Below, one piece after another: positions 45,359-54,971 of a DNA stretch of 64,000 nt. Within the stretch, counting starts at the first letter, position 1. Each line of letters opens with the position of its first letter. Under the pieces are notes generated by a model. It did not search any database. It worked only from the letters and a program-made list of their open reading frames with translations, and had not been told where the DNA came from. This stretch comes from Dactylellina haptotyla (lineage: Eukaryota > Ascomycota > Orbiliomycetes > Orbiliales > Orbiliaceae). Made by a program: the position numbers and the translations under genes. The stretch covers positions 930,001 to 994,000 of the forward strand of contig CM062383.1 of NCBI GenBank assembly GCA_031310005.1. Direction: 5' to 3'.

Positions 45359-46559
45359 ATGTTTCGCCCCGCAATCACTCGCCCCCTCCTCGCCCGTCCC
45401 CTGGCCTCCTCCCTCCTTCGCGCCTCCCTCTCAACTGCCACCCCTCTCCTCAACAAACCCGCCCTCGCTACCCCCTCAATCGGCCAACTCCCCAAGGACT
45501 CCCAATCCAAATTCGACGCCAACCTCGCCGCCTTCCGCGAAAAGCAGGCCGCCCAGCAGGAGACCGCGCGCAAAGAGGCCGCAGAAGCCGCAGCCGCAGC
45601 CCGCGCCGCAGCTTCAACTGGCCAACCCGATGCCGCCGCCGAGGGGCCGGACATTAAGACCGGCGGGGTATTCTCCAAGCTCCTCCACGGCTCCAGCGAA
45701 GCGCAACAGGACACCTTCCAGATCCAGGAATCCTTCTCCAAGGTGCTCGCGCGAGGCAAATACGTGCACGAACTCGTCTTTCACCGCATCCGGCCCGACA
45801 AGTTGGACGAATACATCGAATTGATCGGGAACGAGTACCCGCGAATAGCAGGCGACAAGAACGCCGGTGTCAAACTCGTGGGCAGTTGGGCCACCGAAAT
45901 CGGTGAAGGGGATACATTCGGTATTTTGCCACCCCCTCTCCCCCCCAAACTTTCCAAAGACGTGGGGTGGGGACACGATGCTAATTGGTTGTTTTTCTAA
46001 AAGTCCACATCTGGGAGTATAACGGCTACGCGGGATACCACGATACCCTCCGCTACCTCGAAGGCCAGCAGTCCACCCAGAAATACAAGAAGGAAGTCCG
46101 TAAATACCTGCAATCGCGGTCCAACTCTCTCGCTCAGGAATTCTCGTTCTGGCCGACCACCCAGCCCAGAAACTTGGGCGGTGTGTTCGAGCTCCGTTCG
46201 TACACTCTGCACCCCGGTAACCTGCTAGAATGGGAGACCCATTGGAGGCGAGGATTGGTCGCCAGACAGAGCCAGGGAATGGAGGGCGTCGGCGCCTGGT
46301 TCACACAGATCGGAGGTCTCAACGAGGTCCACTACCTCTGGCAGTTTGGCGATCTGAGGGGCAGACAGGTGTTGCGAGAGAAGAGTTGGCAAGCTGAGTA
46401 CGTCCCACCCGTATTGTCCAGGAAATAAAAGAGGGAAAACGCTAACATGTGATAATTCAATGCAGAGGCTGGGCTGATACCGTCCACAAAACGATCCCGT
46501 TGATCGCCAAGATGCAGTCTAAGATTATACTTCCCCTTCCCTGGTCGCCTGTGAAATAG
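45359..46559 (+). CDS. NIPSNAP family mitochondrial protein
   Basis: Three exons (45359-45920, 46004-46397, 46466-46559) give 349 residues. The first 35 residues form a classic mitochondrial presequence, rich in Arg, Leu, Ala and Ser without acids (MFRPAITRPLLARPLASSLL). A Lys/Ala/Glu-rich helix follows, then the two ferredoxin-like halves of NIPSNAP. The first half reads GKYVHELVFHRIRPDKLDEY to HIWEYNGYAGYHDTLRYL. The second half begins GGVFELRSYTLHPGNLLEW and ends with WADTVHKTIPLIAKMQSKII. In animals NIPSNAP1/2 sit in the mitochondrial matrix and act as mitophagy signals; the fungal role is poorly known. Both intron junctions rebuild conserved segments (F|VHIWEYNGY and QA|EGWADT). Converges on LIP2 downstream. 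Confidence 0.93.
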
Positions 46560-46999
46560 GAGTCGCAAGAAGACCGAGCAATGAGGTTGCAGGAGGCGAT
46601 GGAGTTGTATCGTGCCAATATTGCGCCTTAATATTACTTCCCCATCCATTTTCAAACTTGTGGATTTCTTTTTTTTCTTATTAATACATATCATTGTCGC
46701 TACATAGCCGTCATTGGTGGATTTTGCATCGCTATCCTTTCTATTTCCGTTTTTCCCAATGAATTTCTTTTCAACGGCAGAGCTCAATCCTACGCCTGCT
46801 TTAGTCTTTGGTCTTAAAATATACTCTGAAAATACCCGTACGGATTAGATTTCTATTAGAGCCAATCTACTTCCATATTCTTAGCGTATCAAATACTATC
46901 TACAGTTAGAATTCATCCATCGTGCTAGATACGCTATATCATAAACACATATATATTACAAATCATGCATATATCTGACTATCAAAGCCCGAATTTACA
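46560..46999. other. Convergent spacer NIPSNAP / LIP2
   Basis: 440 bp of AT-rich 3' flank shared by two mitochondrial-protein genes. No gene seen. Confidence 0.65.
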
Positions 47000-47938
47000 T
47001 CATCCACGTCCTCCACCTGCTGCCTCAGCATCAACAGCCATCTGGCGCAGTTTCTCCTTGCTCACAACGCCAATCTCCTCCGCCGTCTCATCTTTAATCC
47101 CAACGCCGTACCTCTCCCCCAACGCCCACACCTCCTCGGCCTCCACGCTCTCAACTCGATCGCAACCTAACCCATCAGCGATATACCCGACAACTTTATC
47201 CTCCAGCTTCGTCCAGCCATCTATAACATCCAACGCCATGATCGCTGCGCCATCCGCTTTACTTCCCTCCTTCTCAGCTTCACGCCGCATAGAACTCATC
47301 GTAACCCCTTCCAGCCCACACGCGACGATATTATCGAAATAAGATAAATCCACGTTCGCATTCAACGCGATACCGTGACTGCTCACGTACCGGCGAAGAT
47401 TGACGCCCACGCTGGCAATCTTCCTATCCGTGCCGCTCCATACGCCTGGTTCCTCTGTTGTGAACGCGGGGACGGTATAGTCGGAGAGGGTTTTTATGAT
47501 GGCCGTTTCAAGCTGGCGGATGTAGCATTTCGGGGAGAGGTTTGAGTGGGATTTTAGGTCGATGATGGGGTATGTTACTAGTTGGCCGGGGCCGTGGAAG
47601 GTTACTTTTCCGCCTCGCGGGGTGTATGCTAGTTGTGCTGTGCGGGAGGAGGTAGAGGAGGAGGAAGAGGAGGAGAGGAGTTTTGCGAGGGAGGATGGTG
47701 GGGATGTGGTTTTCTCGCGGCGGCCGTAGGTGTATATTGGGTTGAATTGGGCGGTTATTATATACGGCGGGGGCTTGGAGGGGAGGAGGGGCGGTTTTGT
47801 TGAGGAAGATGGAGAAGAAGATGTTTTGGAGGACTGGGATTTCCAGAGAAGGTGGAGGTGGAAGAGAATAGACTGAAGCTTTGAGGCTTCGGCGTAGTCG
47901 ACCACCGGCAGGCGGAGATGGTGGAGAGCGCGCGACAT
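47000..47938 (-). CDS. LIP2: Mitochondrial octanoyl (lipoyl) transferase
   Basis: Transfers octanoate from acyl carrier protein to lipoyl domains of the glycine cleavage H protein and 2-oxoacid dehydrogenases, the first step of protein lipoylation. A single-exon frame of 312 residues. The LipB signature RGGKVTFHGPGQLVTYPIIDL is present, with the catalytic Lys in GTDRKIASVGV and the catalytic Cys in FDNIVACGLEGVTM, as expected for LipB/Lip2. Two low-complexity Ser-rich inserts (residues about 37-50 and 88-100) interrupt the N-terminal half, a fungal feature. The N-terminus is weakly presequence-like; an additional upstream exon is possible but not seen. Confidence 0.94.
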   Translation of the reverse strand: MSRALHHLRLPVVDYAEASKLQSILFHLHLLWKSQSSKTSSSPSSSTKPPLLPSKPPPYIITAQFNPIYTYGRREKTTSPPSSLAKLLSSSSSSSTSSRTAQLAYTPRGGKVTFHGPGQLVTYPIIDLKSHSNLSPKCYIRQLETAIIKTLSDYTVPAFTTEEPGVWSGTDRKIASVGVNLRRYVSSHGIALNANVDLSYFDNIVACGLEGVTMSSMRREAEKEGSKADGAAIMALDVIDGWTKLEDKVVGYIADGLGCDRVESVEAEEVWALGERYGVGIKDETAEEIGVVSKEKLRQMAVDAEAAGGGRG

Positions 47939-48472
47939 CTGGTGGACTAGTTATCAACTGGGTAGGTGTTTAGACGGTATGTTTGACGGCATGGCGTGAG
48001 AGAGTGTCTTGCGACGGCCCAAATGTTATCGCGCCGGGTTTGGGATGTCTTCAAGTAATCGTTACGTGAAGCTGTGTATCAAATTACGAAATGTGTTGTC
48101 GCGTAGTTGGGCATTTTGCGGCTCCACTTAGCTGGGCGCTGCAGCTAGCCCCGGCGGGAGCTAGAGCTCTTGGATGGTGAAGGATTGGCCAGAAGAACTG
48201 CGAGCGAGTCCACTTTAAACTTTGGTATGGCCCGAACTTCGGGCCTTCAGTCTGAAACCTCCAGAACATTCAAGAGCCATGGCCTCCGTTGCGGGCCATG
48301 TGCATTTAAAAAGAGACAATAGTGCCGCCGTGAGGTAGAACGTATTCCTCTCTAATCAGCGAACAAAAAATACGTCGCTCTCCTCGCTCCAAATTAAATA
48401 TATTATTTTGTGCTCTATTTGCAATTTAAATCTAAATTTAATCGCCACCTGTAGCTGTAGACGGTGGTCGTC
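47939..48472. promoter_or_regulatory. Divergent promoter region LIP2 / MFS transporter
   Basis: 534 bp between divergent start codons, with an AT-rich leader next to the transporter gene. No specific site recognised. Confidence 0.55.
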
Positions 48473-50382
48473 ATGGCGCAAGTAGCTATCCCGGCCGTCG
48501 CCCTCAGCGGGCCTCCCGGGCTTGCATCAACTGCAAACAGCGAAATAGCCCTACAATTGATCCACAATCCGGGGCAAGACGGCTCGGATAAACATAGCCT
48601 TCACGACGACGATGTTTCTCCGTCCGTCAACCCCCACGTATACGTAACTCCCACCTATCTCCCTCGTCGGCGGGCGATTCTTGTCATTGGGATACTGAGC
48701 GGCACCAATTTCCTCAGTAGCATGAGTACCGGGTTTTTAACAGTCGGATTACCCCGGATGGCTGTGGAAGTCGGGGTACCGGATCACCTTTTGTTATGGT
48801 TAGTACAGACTGTGCTTCTATAAAGTTGTCGTCCTTGTGTCTCGATTAATGGGATATTAAGCTAACCATTTTAAACCGCAGGCCTGCATCTGTGTACACG
48901 TAAGTCCATAATCGAAACCGAAAAGACGCTCAAACCTTTAATTCTAACGAGTCAAAATTGAAATAGATTAACCTGCGGCTCTTGTCTCCTTCTCGCGGGC
49001 GCAATCGCCGATGTGGTCGGAAACCGCAAGGTAAACTTGGTAGGATGCTTCCTCATCGGAATCTTCCTGTTCGCTCTTGGTCTCTCCCAAACGGGTATCC
49101 AATTGATCATGTTCCGCGCGATGCAAGGCATCGCCGCCTCCCTGTGTTTCCCAACCTGCGTCTCCATCGTGGCGAATAGTGTCCCCAGCGGCCGAGCGCG
49201 CAACATCGGTTTCTCGTGTCTTGGGATCGCGCAACCGTTGGGGTTCTCGCTGGGGATGGTGATGGAAGGATTGATACTCGATAATGTCGGGTGGCGGTTT
49301 GGGTTTCACCTCTGCGGCGGGTTAACTATAATGTTGTTCGTGATTAGTGTTTGGTGTTTACCACAGGATGTGGTGAAGGAGGGCTCGAAGGTCACCAGGT
49401 TGAAGAAGGAGATTGATTGGATCGGTGCTGGGATTATATCAACGGCACTGGGGTTGTTCTCATATGTTCTCGCGTAAGTGCTCGTTTATATCCGTTATTC
49501 TGCATTCGAAGAAGATACTAATATCGGCGATTATAGGGTTATGACCAATAACCTATCCAACATGAAAAGTCCAGGCAACATTGTCATGCTCACTATAAGC
49601 CTCGCCCTAATTCCGACATTTATATTATGGGAACGACGGAAAGAGAAATCACAGAAACAGGCATTGATCCCAAACTCTCTCTGGAAGAACGCAGTGTTCA
49701 CCAGCATCTGTCTCATGATCTTATTTTCTTACGCCGTCGTCAATTCCATGGAACTATTCTGCAGTTTATTGTAAGCTTCCCATACCACTCCACCCCTATC
49801 AAAACGCACACGCTCAAACAATAAATCAATAGTTTCCAAGAAGTCCAAGAGTTATCCGCCCTACAGACCTCAATCCGCATCATCCCAAGCTTAATCGTTG
49901 GCGCGATCGCGCAGTTGTGCACCGGTCTACTGATCCACCGCATGTCAGCGTTCACTCTCGTCCTGACATCACTAATCATCTCCGCCGCCGGGCCGCTATT
50001 AATGGCATCGATCAACGTAAAATGGCCTTACTGGTACGACGCCTTCTTCGCACAATTAGTCTCCCCCGTCAGCGCGGATATCCTGTTCACCGTCGGTCTG
50101 CTGGTTGTGTCCGACGTGTTTCCGACACACATGCAGGCGCTCGCGGGCGCAGTGTTTAATACGGTAGCGCAGTTCGGGACATCGATTGGGATTACGTTTA
50201 TGGCTATTATTTCTTCTTATGCGACGAAGCATTCCAAGTTTACAGATAAGTCGTCCCCGGCAGCGTTGATGGTCGGGTATCGGGCTAGCTTTTGGGCGGC
50301 GTTTATTTGGATGGGGGTTGCCTGTGTTATTGGCGGGTTCGGGTTGAGGAAGATCGGGCGGATTGGGCTGAAGAGAGACTAG
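48473..50382 (+). CDS. MFS transporter, drug:H+ antiporter (DHA2 / Atr1-like)
   Basis: Plasma-membrane major facilitator with about 14 predicted spans. Five exons: 48473-48798, 48882-48899 (18 nt), 48967-49473, 49537-49770 and 49833-50382, 544 residues. The ATG at 48473 is the first AUG in frame. An N-terminal cytosolic region of about 60 residues precedes the first span (AILVIGILSGTNFLSSMSTG). The cytoplasmic loop 2-3 motif appears as GAIADVVGNRKV (family form GxLaDrxGrkxv). Motif C lies around GIAQPLGFSLGMVMEGLILD. The FFQEVQELSALQTSIRIIPS segment is characteristic of fungal Atr1-type exporters. The substrate cannot be deduced. The micro-exon encodes PASVYT, inside the second span. No cluster partner is adjacent. 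Confidence 0.92.
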
Positions 50383-50795
50383 TCGGATTATTTGATAGAA
50401 TCATAGTCACCAGTACATAGACCTTATATATATATCTCGTATCGTATAAGAGTATCCATTTGTATAAATACAACCACTTTTGAGGATAGCTATCCGTCCA
50501 GGTGTTGCTGTGGTATTTCGCCAATTGAGCCGTCGTCCATTTTTGGCCGAGGAACCCCGACAAACGGCAACACCCCAACGCGAAGACTCGGACTCCAATG
50601 GCAGACAGGCATCATCAAATGACACGTCGGCAAGGGCCCAGCGCCCCTGATAGTCGGGCAATTGGCATTGCAAACCATATTGAACCCATAGGTGACAGTA
50701 TACATCCAAAATACCCGTGCAATCCAAGAATCGCAATCCCATTTACAAAGAGTTCATATACCCCTTTTCCATCCCACCATTTATCAAATGAAACA
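50383..50795. other. Spacer between MFS gene and tRNA gene
   Basis: 413 bp holding the transporter's 3' flank and the upstream flank of the tRNA. No gene seen. Confidence 0.6.
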
Positions 50796-50887
50796 GCTCC
50801 TATAGCTCAGTTGGTAGAGCGCGACACTAGTATCGCAATTCAATCGCGGAAATGTCGAGGTCTACGGTTCAAATCCGTATGGGAGCA
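50796..50887 (+). tRNA. tRNA-Thr (anticodon AGU) with a 19-nt intron
   Basis: The cloverleaf folds by eye. The acceptor stem GCTCCTA (50796-50802) pairs with TGGGAGC ending at 50886, with discriminator A at 50887. The D arm is GCTC..GAGC, and the anticodon stem CGACA (50822-50826) pairs with TGTCG (50853-50857). The T arm TACGG-TTCAAAT-CCGTA carries the box B motif. The anticodon AGT is at 50829-50831. A 19-nt intron (50833-50851) sits one base 3' of the anticodon, the canonical position. The anticodon arm CACTAGTA resembles yeast tRNA-Thr(AGU). Confidence 0.93.
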
Positions 50888-51531
50888 TTCTTTTTGCTTC
50901 TAGTAGTTCTCTTCTTTTTTTTCAAATTTCAATCTTCCATTGCAATGGGTCTGGACCTGGGGCTTCAAAGAATCCGGCAGTAATTTGGTGTGCGCGTGCG
51001 GCCATTTGTTCTTTTTGGCTAGTGGCGAACAAAAACACAGGGTTATGGTTCCGGGTGCAGACGGGGTGTTATCCCCTCTCCTGCAGGTTACATTGTAATT
51101 TCTTGTCGGGAAAACAAAAGTCACGTTGTGCAACGCAAGTGGGAGTCTAAATAACACGGTAACTATGAAGTATCAAGTGAATAATATAATCCTGCGATCC
51201 GTGACGCAGTCAAAGGCAACCATGGGTTATGGTCGGGAACCATGGCCATGAGAGTTGCCAGCATAGGAATTGATTCGGTTCCTACGACCAATTACATCGA
51301 GCGTAAAAAATTACTCCTAGCTGTGAACGAACCAAATGTTCAATGCCCCAATTATCCTATCTAGAACCTGAATGTTCAAAGGTCCAAGGAATATATATAT
51401 ATCAGATATTGTATTGTCTGCTACAAGAACTGCTAGAGAACCTTCACTTGCTAAAACCCACGGGAACAACACACGGCATGGTCCTCGAAAAGTAGTCTCA
51501 AGAGAACCCATACTTGAGTATCCAGGTACAT
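50888..51531. other. Intergenic spacer after tRNA-Thr
   Basis: A short T-rich run directly follows the tRNA (TTCTTTTTGCTT) and is likely the RNA polymerase III terminator. No gene seen up to the 3' end of the secreted-protein gene. Confidence 0.6.
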
Positions 51532-52140
51532 CTAATCCCAATTAGTACCCAGTCCACTCTCAACTGCAGCTGTAGTCATCAGAGTCGAGTGCTGCGTAGT
51601 ACTCGAAACAGTGACACTACCAAAGGAGCATGGCAAGACTCCTGGTGTCAAAGTTGGCGGTGGGTAACCAGAGCAATACGGGCTGCAGGTAGTCCCGTAG
51701 CCCCGTGGGCAGATCAAATAAGTAGTGCAAGTCGATGTTGTTATACAAGTCGCTGGCGTGGTGTTAGTAGTAGTCCGGGCTGGCTCAGTTGTCTTTGGAG
51801 TGGTCGTGGTCGTGGTCGTAGTGTACTTCGTAGTTGTAGGTGTAGTGGATGTCTTGGTGGTAGTCGACTTTTTCGATGTGTGGATACCTCGTCCACCGAT
51901 GACATGTGGCGTCGCCGTGCAGTACGAATAATAGGCGTTAATTGTCCTGCAGGTCGACCCGGGGAGACAGGTTGTGGGGATTTGATAGCGGATGCGCCAC
52001 ACTATTGCTCGTTTAGCTCTGCGATTCAGTATGGAAGTGAGACCATAGACTTTGAAACGTACCAATGAGTTTGATATCGGCCATTGTGCAACAACTTGGC
52101 TGATGATTACAGCCGTGGCTAGGAAAGATGTGACATGCAT
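51532..52140 (-). CDS. Secreted Thr-rich, Cys-containing protein
   Basis: A single open frame of 202 residues with ATG at 52140. The N-terminus is a signal peptide (MHVTSFLATAVIISQVVAQW). A Cys block follows (TTCLPGSTCRTINAYYSYC), then a mucin-like Thr tract (TTTKYTTTTTTTTPKTTEP), which is a strong target for O-mannosylation. A second Cys block follows (ATCITTSTCTTYLICPRGYG). There are nine or so cysteines after the signal, so disulphide bonds are likely. No GPI signal is evident at the C-terminus. A GTACGT donor near 52065 could mark a small intron, but the splices I tried broke the frame or were weak, so I left the frame unspliced. Wall-associated or effector-like; function unknown. Confidence 0.62.
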   Translation of the reverse strand: MHVTSFLATAVIISQVVAQWPISNSLVRFKVYGLTSILNRRAKRAIVWRIRYQIPTTCLPGSTCRTINAYYSYCTATPHVIGGRGIHTSKKSTTTKTSTTPTTTKYTTTTTTTTPKTTEPARTTTNTTPATCITTSTCTTYLICPRGYGTTCSPYCSGYPPPTLTPGVLPCSFGSVTVSSTTQHSTLMTTAAVESGLGTNWD

Positions 52141-53399
52141 ATTTGGAGCTTGTGCTAAGGATGGATATAATTTGAGGTTCGTGGGCTTTGCGAACTATCT
52201 CGCTCGACGCTGCTCTCGCAGCGATTTATCGACGATTATTTTGATGGTTTTCTCACAGCATCCGAGCTTCAATATTAATTCTTCAGTCCACAGCTGCAAT
52301 TATATCCTTCACTTGAATAAGTGGTTAAATCCCTCGCTGCACCAAGACTTAACGTTATACACGACCGGTCACAGATGTTGTTTATATATCACGCCTCAAT
52401 ATAGGAAATATTCGACATTAAGTTCGTCAGCTCGGGGTTAACCAGAAATTTTACTTCCAAGGAGCTCCCTCAACTAGTTAGTTGTCTTCTGGATCTTTCA
52501 CAACGGTAAGGGCTATCGTGGATTGAAGTTGGACCAACGAGAGGATACACATATGTGGCGTCGGGCAGTAGTCATGGAGTAGGAGATTATAATGGTGCAT
52601 CAAAACTGTTCTACTGGCGAACCCCGGATCTTATGCTACCAAGACGGAAAGCGTCTCCGGGTGGCACTCCCCGCTGGCAAGCTGGAGACAGAACCGTTTA
52701 CCCGCGAGCATTCCGGCTAATTGATTCAATCCATAACGGACGCCACTTTATTCACAAAACAATTCAAAAGAAAATTAGGATATGAGATGAGATTTCTATT
52801 GTATTCAACCGCACTGCAGTCCTCTCCAGGGCTTTGGAGCAGCAACACAATATATCGTCGGTCGAGAATTTAGGGTTGTGGTTCCTCCATTTGGTTAGAC
52901 GAAGCTCGTGACTTCTTCGCACCTCGCAATCCCTATTGCGTTAGAAAATAACTGCGAGCTTGGCAAGTGCATCAGGCATTGACATGCCGCGCACAAAACC
53001 GTTGGAGAAACCGCCAGTTCCATATTTTGCGTCTCTCGTTCCTGCATCCGCCGCATGAAGTCGGGTATTGCGCTGCATTGGCGGCAGCCGTAACTGTCCT
53101 CATCGAGTTTCAAGTCTTACACGCACAGTTATTGCAGAGTATGCAATATCAGGATGCCGAATCCTAAAATTTTGACAAAGAGCGCAGGCTTTCCCAAATT
53201 CTGTCGTCCAGGATTATTTTACCATTTTTTGACTCATTTAGAACGGGAATATTCGAGTGCGAAGCTCTTACTCGATTGAATGATCACACTCGTAAAAAAA
53301 TTGTAAAAAAATTTCATTCGCCGAGCTCGACTCGAGAGCCCTCAACACAAATAGTCTTCCCGTCTTTCTGCTCACAATCTAGCGCTGACAGAATGCAAC
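52141..53399. other. Gene-poor accessory stretch
   Basis: Only short overlapping frames (largest about 129 codons), none with domains. It lies between a secreted-protein gene and a decayed coding region, consistent with fast-evolving accessory DNA. Confidence 0.5.
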
Positions 53400-54110
53400 A
53401 TGGATAACCTTAGCCCGGATCTTCAGGAACGAAAAAACGGCTCGGCTTCCTTGCCACTAGGCCGGGATATGCCGGTCGAGTCCTGGAGGGCCGAGCATGT
53501 TGCCGCTGGTTCGGCTTTCGTGAATGGGGCGGGAAGAATATTAATCAAAACGGTTGGGCTCAAAAAGGAACCTTAGCGGGCACACACCAACACTCGAGAA
53601 GGCAGCCAAGTATTTGAGAAACCGCTCATGGGTTTTTAGACGCCGAGACAGGAAGATTTTCTAGTGATTTACAGCGACTAATTTCTGAGAGTCACCTTCC
53701 GCTAGGAGAAAAACAGTCTAGCTGTCGCTAGCGGATAGATGGTTCCAAAGGTAGTAGAGAATTAAACCCTTCGGTTCCAGAATATCGTGACGAAGAACCT
53801 TATAAGGTTCGAGCGTTAAGTGCCCTAGAAATTGAAGAGGTATCTGAGGTGCGCGCGAATGCCTCCTATATCCGAGACATGTACGCTTGGGCCGATTCTA
53901 TATCAGAGTTTTCGCGGAGAGAAGGCAAATTCCACAGAGTCTGGTCTGAGCTTTGAGCAAATAAGTCCCACATGAAAAATTTCTTACAATACAAAAAGTT
54001 TAATGCGCAGGATACAATTCTGTGGGCCAGGATGCCGACGAATGGCTGAGCTCTTATTGCAAAAAAAGGGAAGAAGAATTGACGTACCCTCCTTCCAATC
54101 CTGAGAGCTA
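53400..54110 (+). pseudogene. Decayed coding-like fossil, family unknown
   Basis: From an ATG at 53400 the plus strand shows protein-like composition over about 0.7 kb, carried in largely one reading phase and interrupted by roughly four breaks. Pieces such as LSALEIEEVSEVRANASYI and MYAWADSISEFSRREGKFH are far more coding-like than the flanking DNA: balanced charge, helical pattern, few rare residues. I do not recognise the family. It could be a broken host gene or the leading protein of an old mobile or virus-like element; no terminal repeats were found around it. Confidence 0.4.
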
Positions 54111-54581
54111 AAGGCTTTGGTATTCGACTTATAACAATGAGCTCGTAAGCTCCAGAGCTGTTAGCTCTCGGTAGCTCTCAAGCTTCATGGATATCTGCAT
54201 ACATGCAACCGTCCATGCAGGATCTGCAAGAGAAGAAAAAAGAACATGGAAAATGCCAGTACCCGGTACCTGAAAACAGCTTCGAAAATCAAATACAAGT
54301 GTAATCATAGATGCAGTGTAACATTAACACATGGTTCGGGGAGAGGATCAAATGCAGCTGCATATCGGATCCAACGATAATCAAAAACGATAAAAAAGTG
54401 CCGAAGGTCGGTTCCGATATTAGAATGCATGAACTTTCCGTTGGGAGCTTCCTGTACGGCTAAGATATCGATACCATGGCGGGGTACGATATCCTAGAAC
54501 GAATACGATAACTCTTTTCGCATGTGAAAATTGAAGGTCGCGCTTGAAGGCTTCCAGGCAATGCTGCTTGAGTACTCGGTC
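54111..54581. other. Spacer, no gene seen
   Basis: 471 bp between the fossil and the DUF4267-like gene. No domain-bearing frame. Confidence 0.5.
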
Positions 54582-54971
54582 CTACGCTGAGGTCATACCC
54601 ATCCATCCCCAAACTGCGACCATTGCTCCACAGGTGGCACGGAATACTCCTCGTCCAGGTACTCCTACTCTCCAACAAACCCAGCCGTCAAGAAGTGCAG
54701 TGGTGCCGATGCATCCGAGGACGATATCAACGGCTTGATACATCCGTCGAGCATAGAGTGTGTAGAGCGATAGTCCCAATGCCACCGTGCGTATGGCTGA
54801 TACCATGAAGGCATCCTGCGCCGCCCTAGAGTTTACAACATGGGGCGGCAGACCAAACTCCGTCATTGCATAGGGGGCGTTGAAGAAGGGAATCGCGCCG
54901 CCAAAGGTGAGTGTTGAGCCAAGGAAGAGAGCTGGAATGTGGCGAGGCGAGAATTGACTAAAGACGCTCAT
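54582..54971 (-). CDS. Small multi-pass membrane protein, DUF4267-like
   Basis: A single-exon frame of 129 residues with ATG at 54971 (MSVFSQFSPRHIPALFLGSTLTFG). Hydrophobic segments at about 14-32, 52-70, 82-100 and 108-126 suggest four membrane spans, with a conserved-looking loop (NAPYAMTEFGLPPH). The layout (Gly-rich first span, F-G-L-P after it, R-x-x-A-L-G-L in the second) fits the DUF4267 group of small fungal and bacterial membrane proteins of unknown function. It is an intact frame in otherwise gene-poor DNA. Confidence 0.75.
   Translation of the reverse strand: MSVFSQFSPRHIPALFLGSTLTFGGAIPFFNAPYAMTEFGLPPHVVNSRAAQDAFMVSAIRTVALGLSLYTLYARRMYQAVDIVLGCIGTTALLDGWVCWRVGVPGRGVFRATCGAMVAVWGWMGMTSA

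Noticed and set aside
52555-52785. Plus-strand 76-codon frame
   Set aside because: No signal, domain or splice context; short enough to arise by chance.
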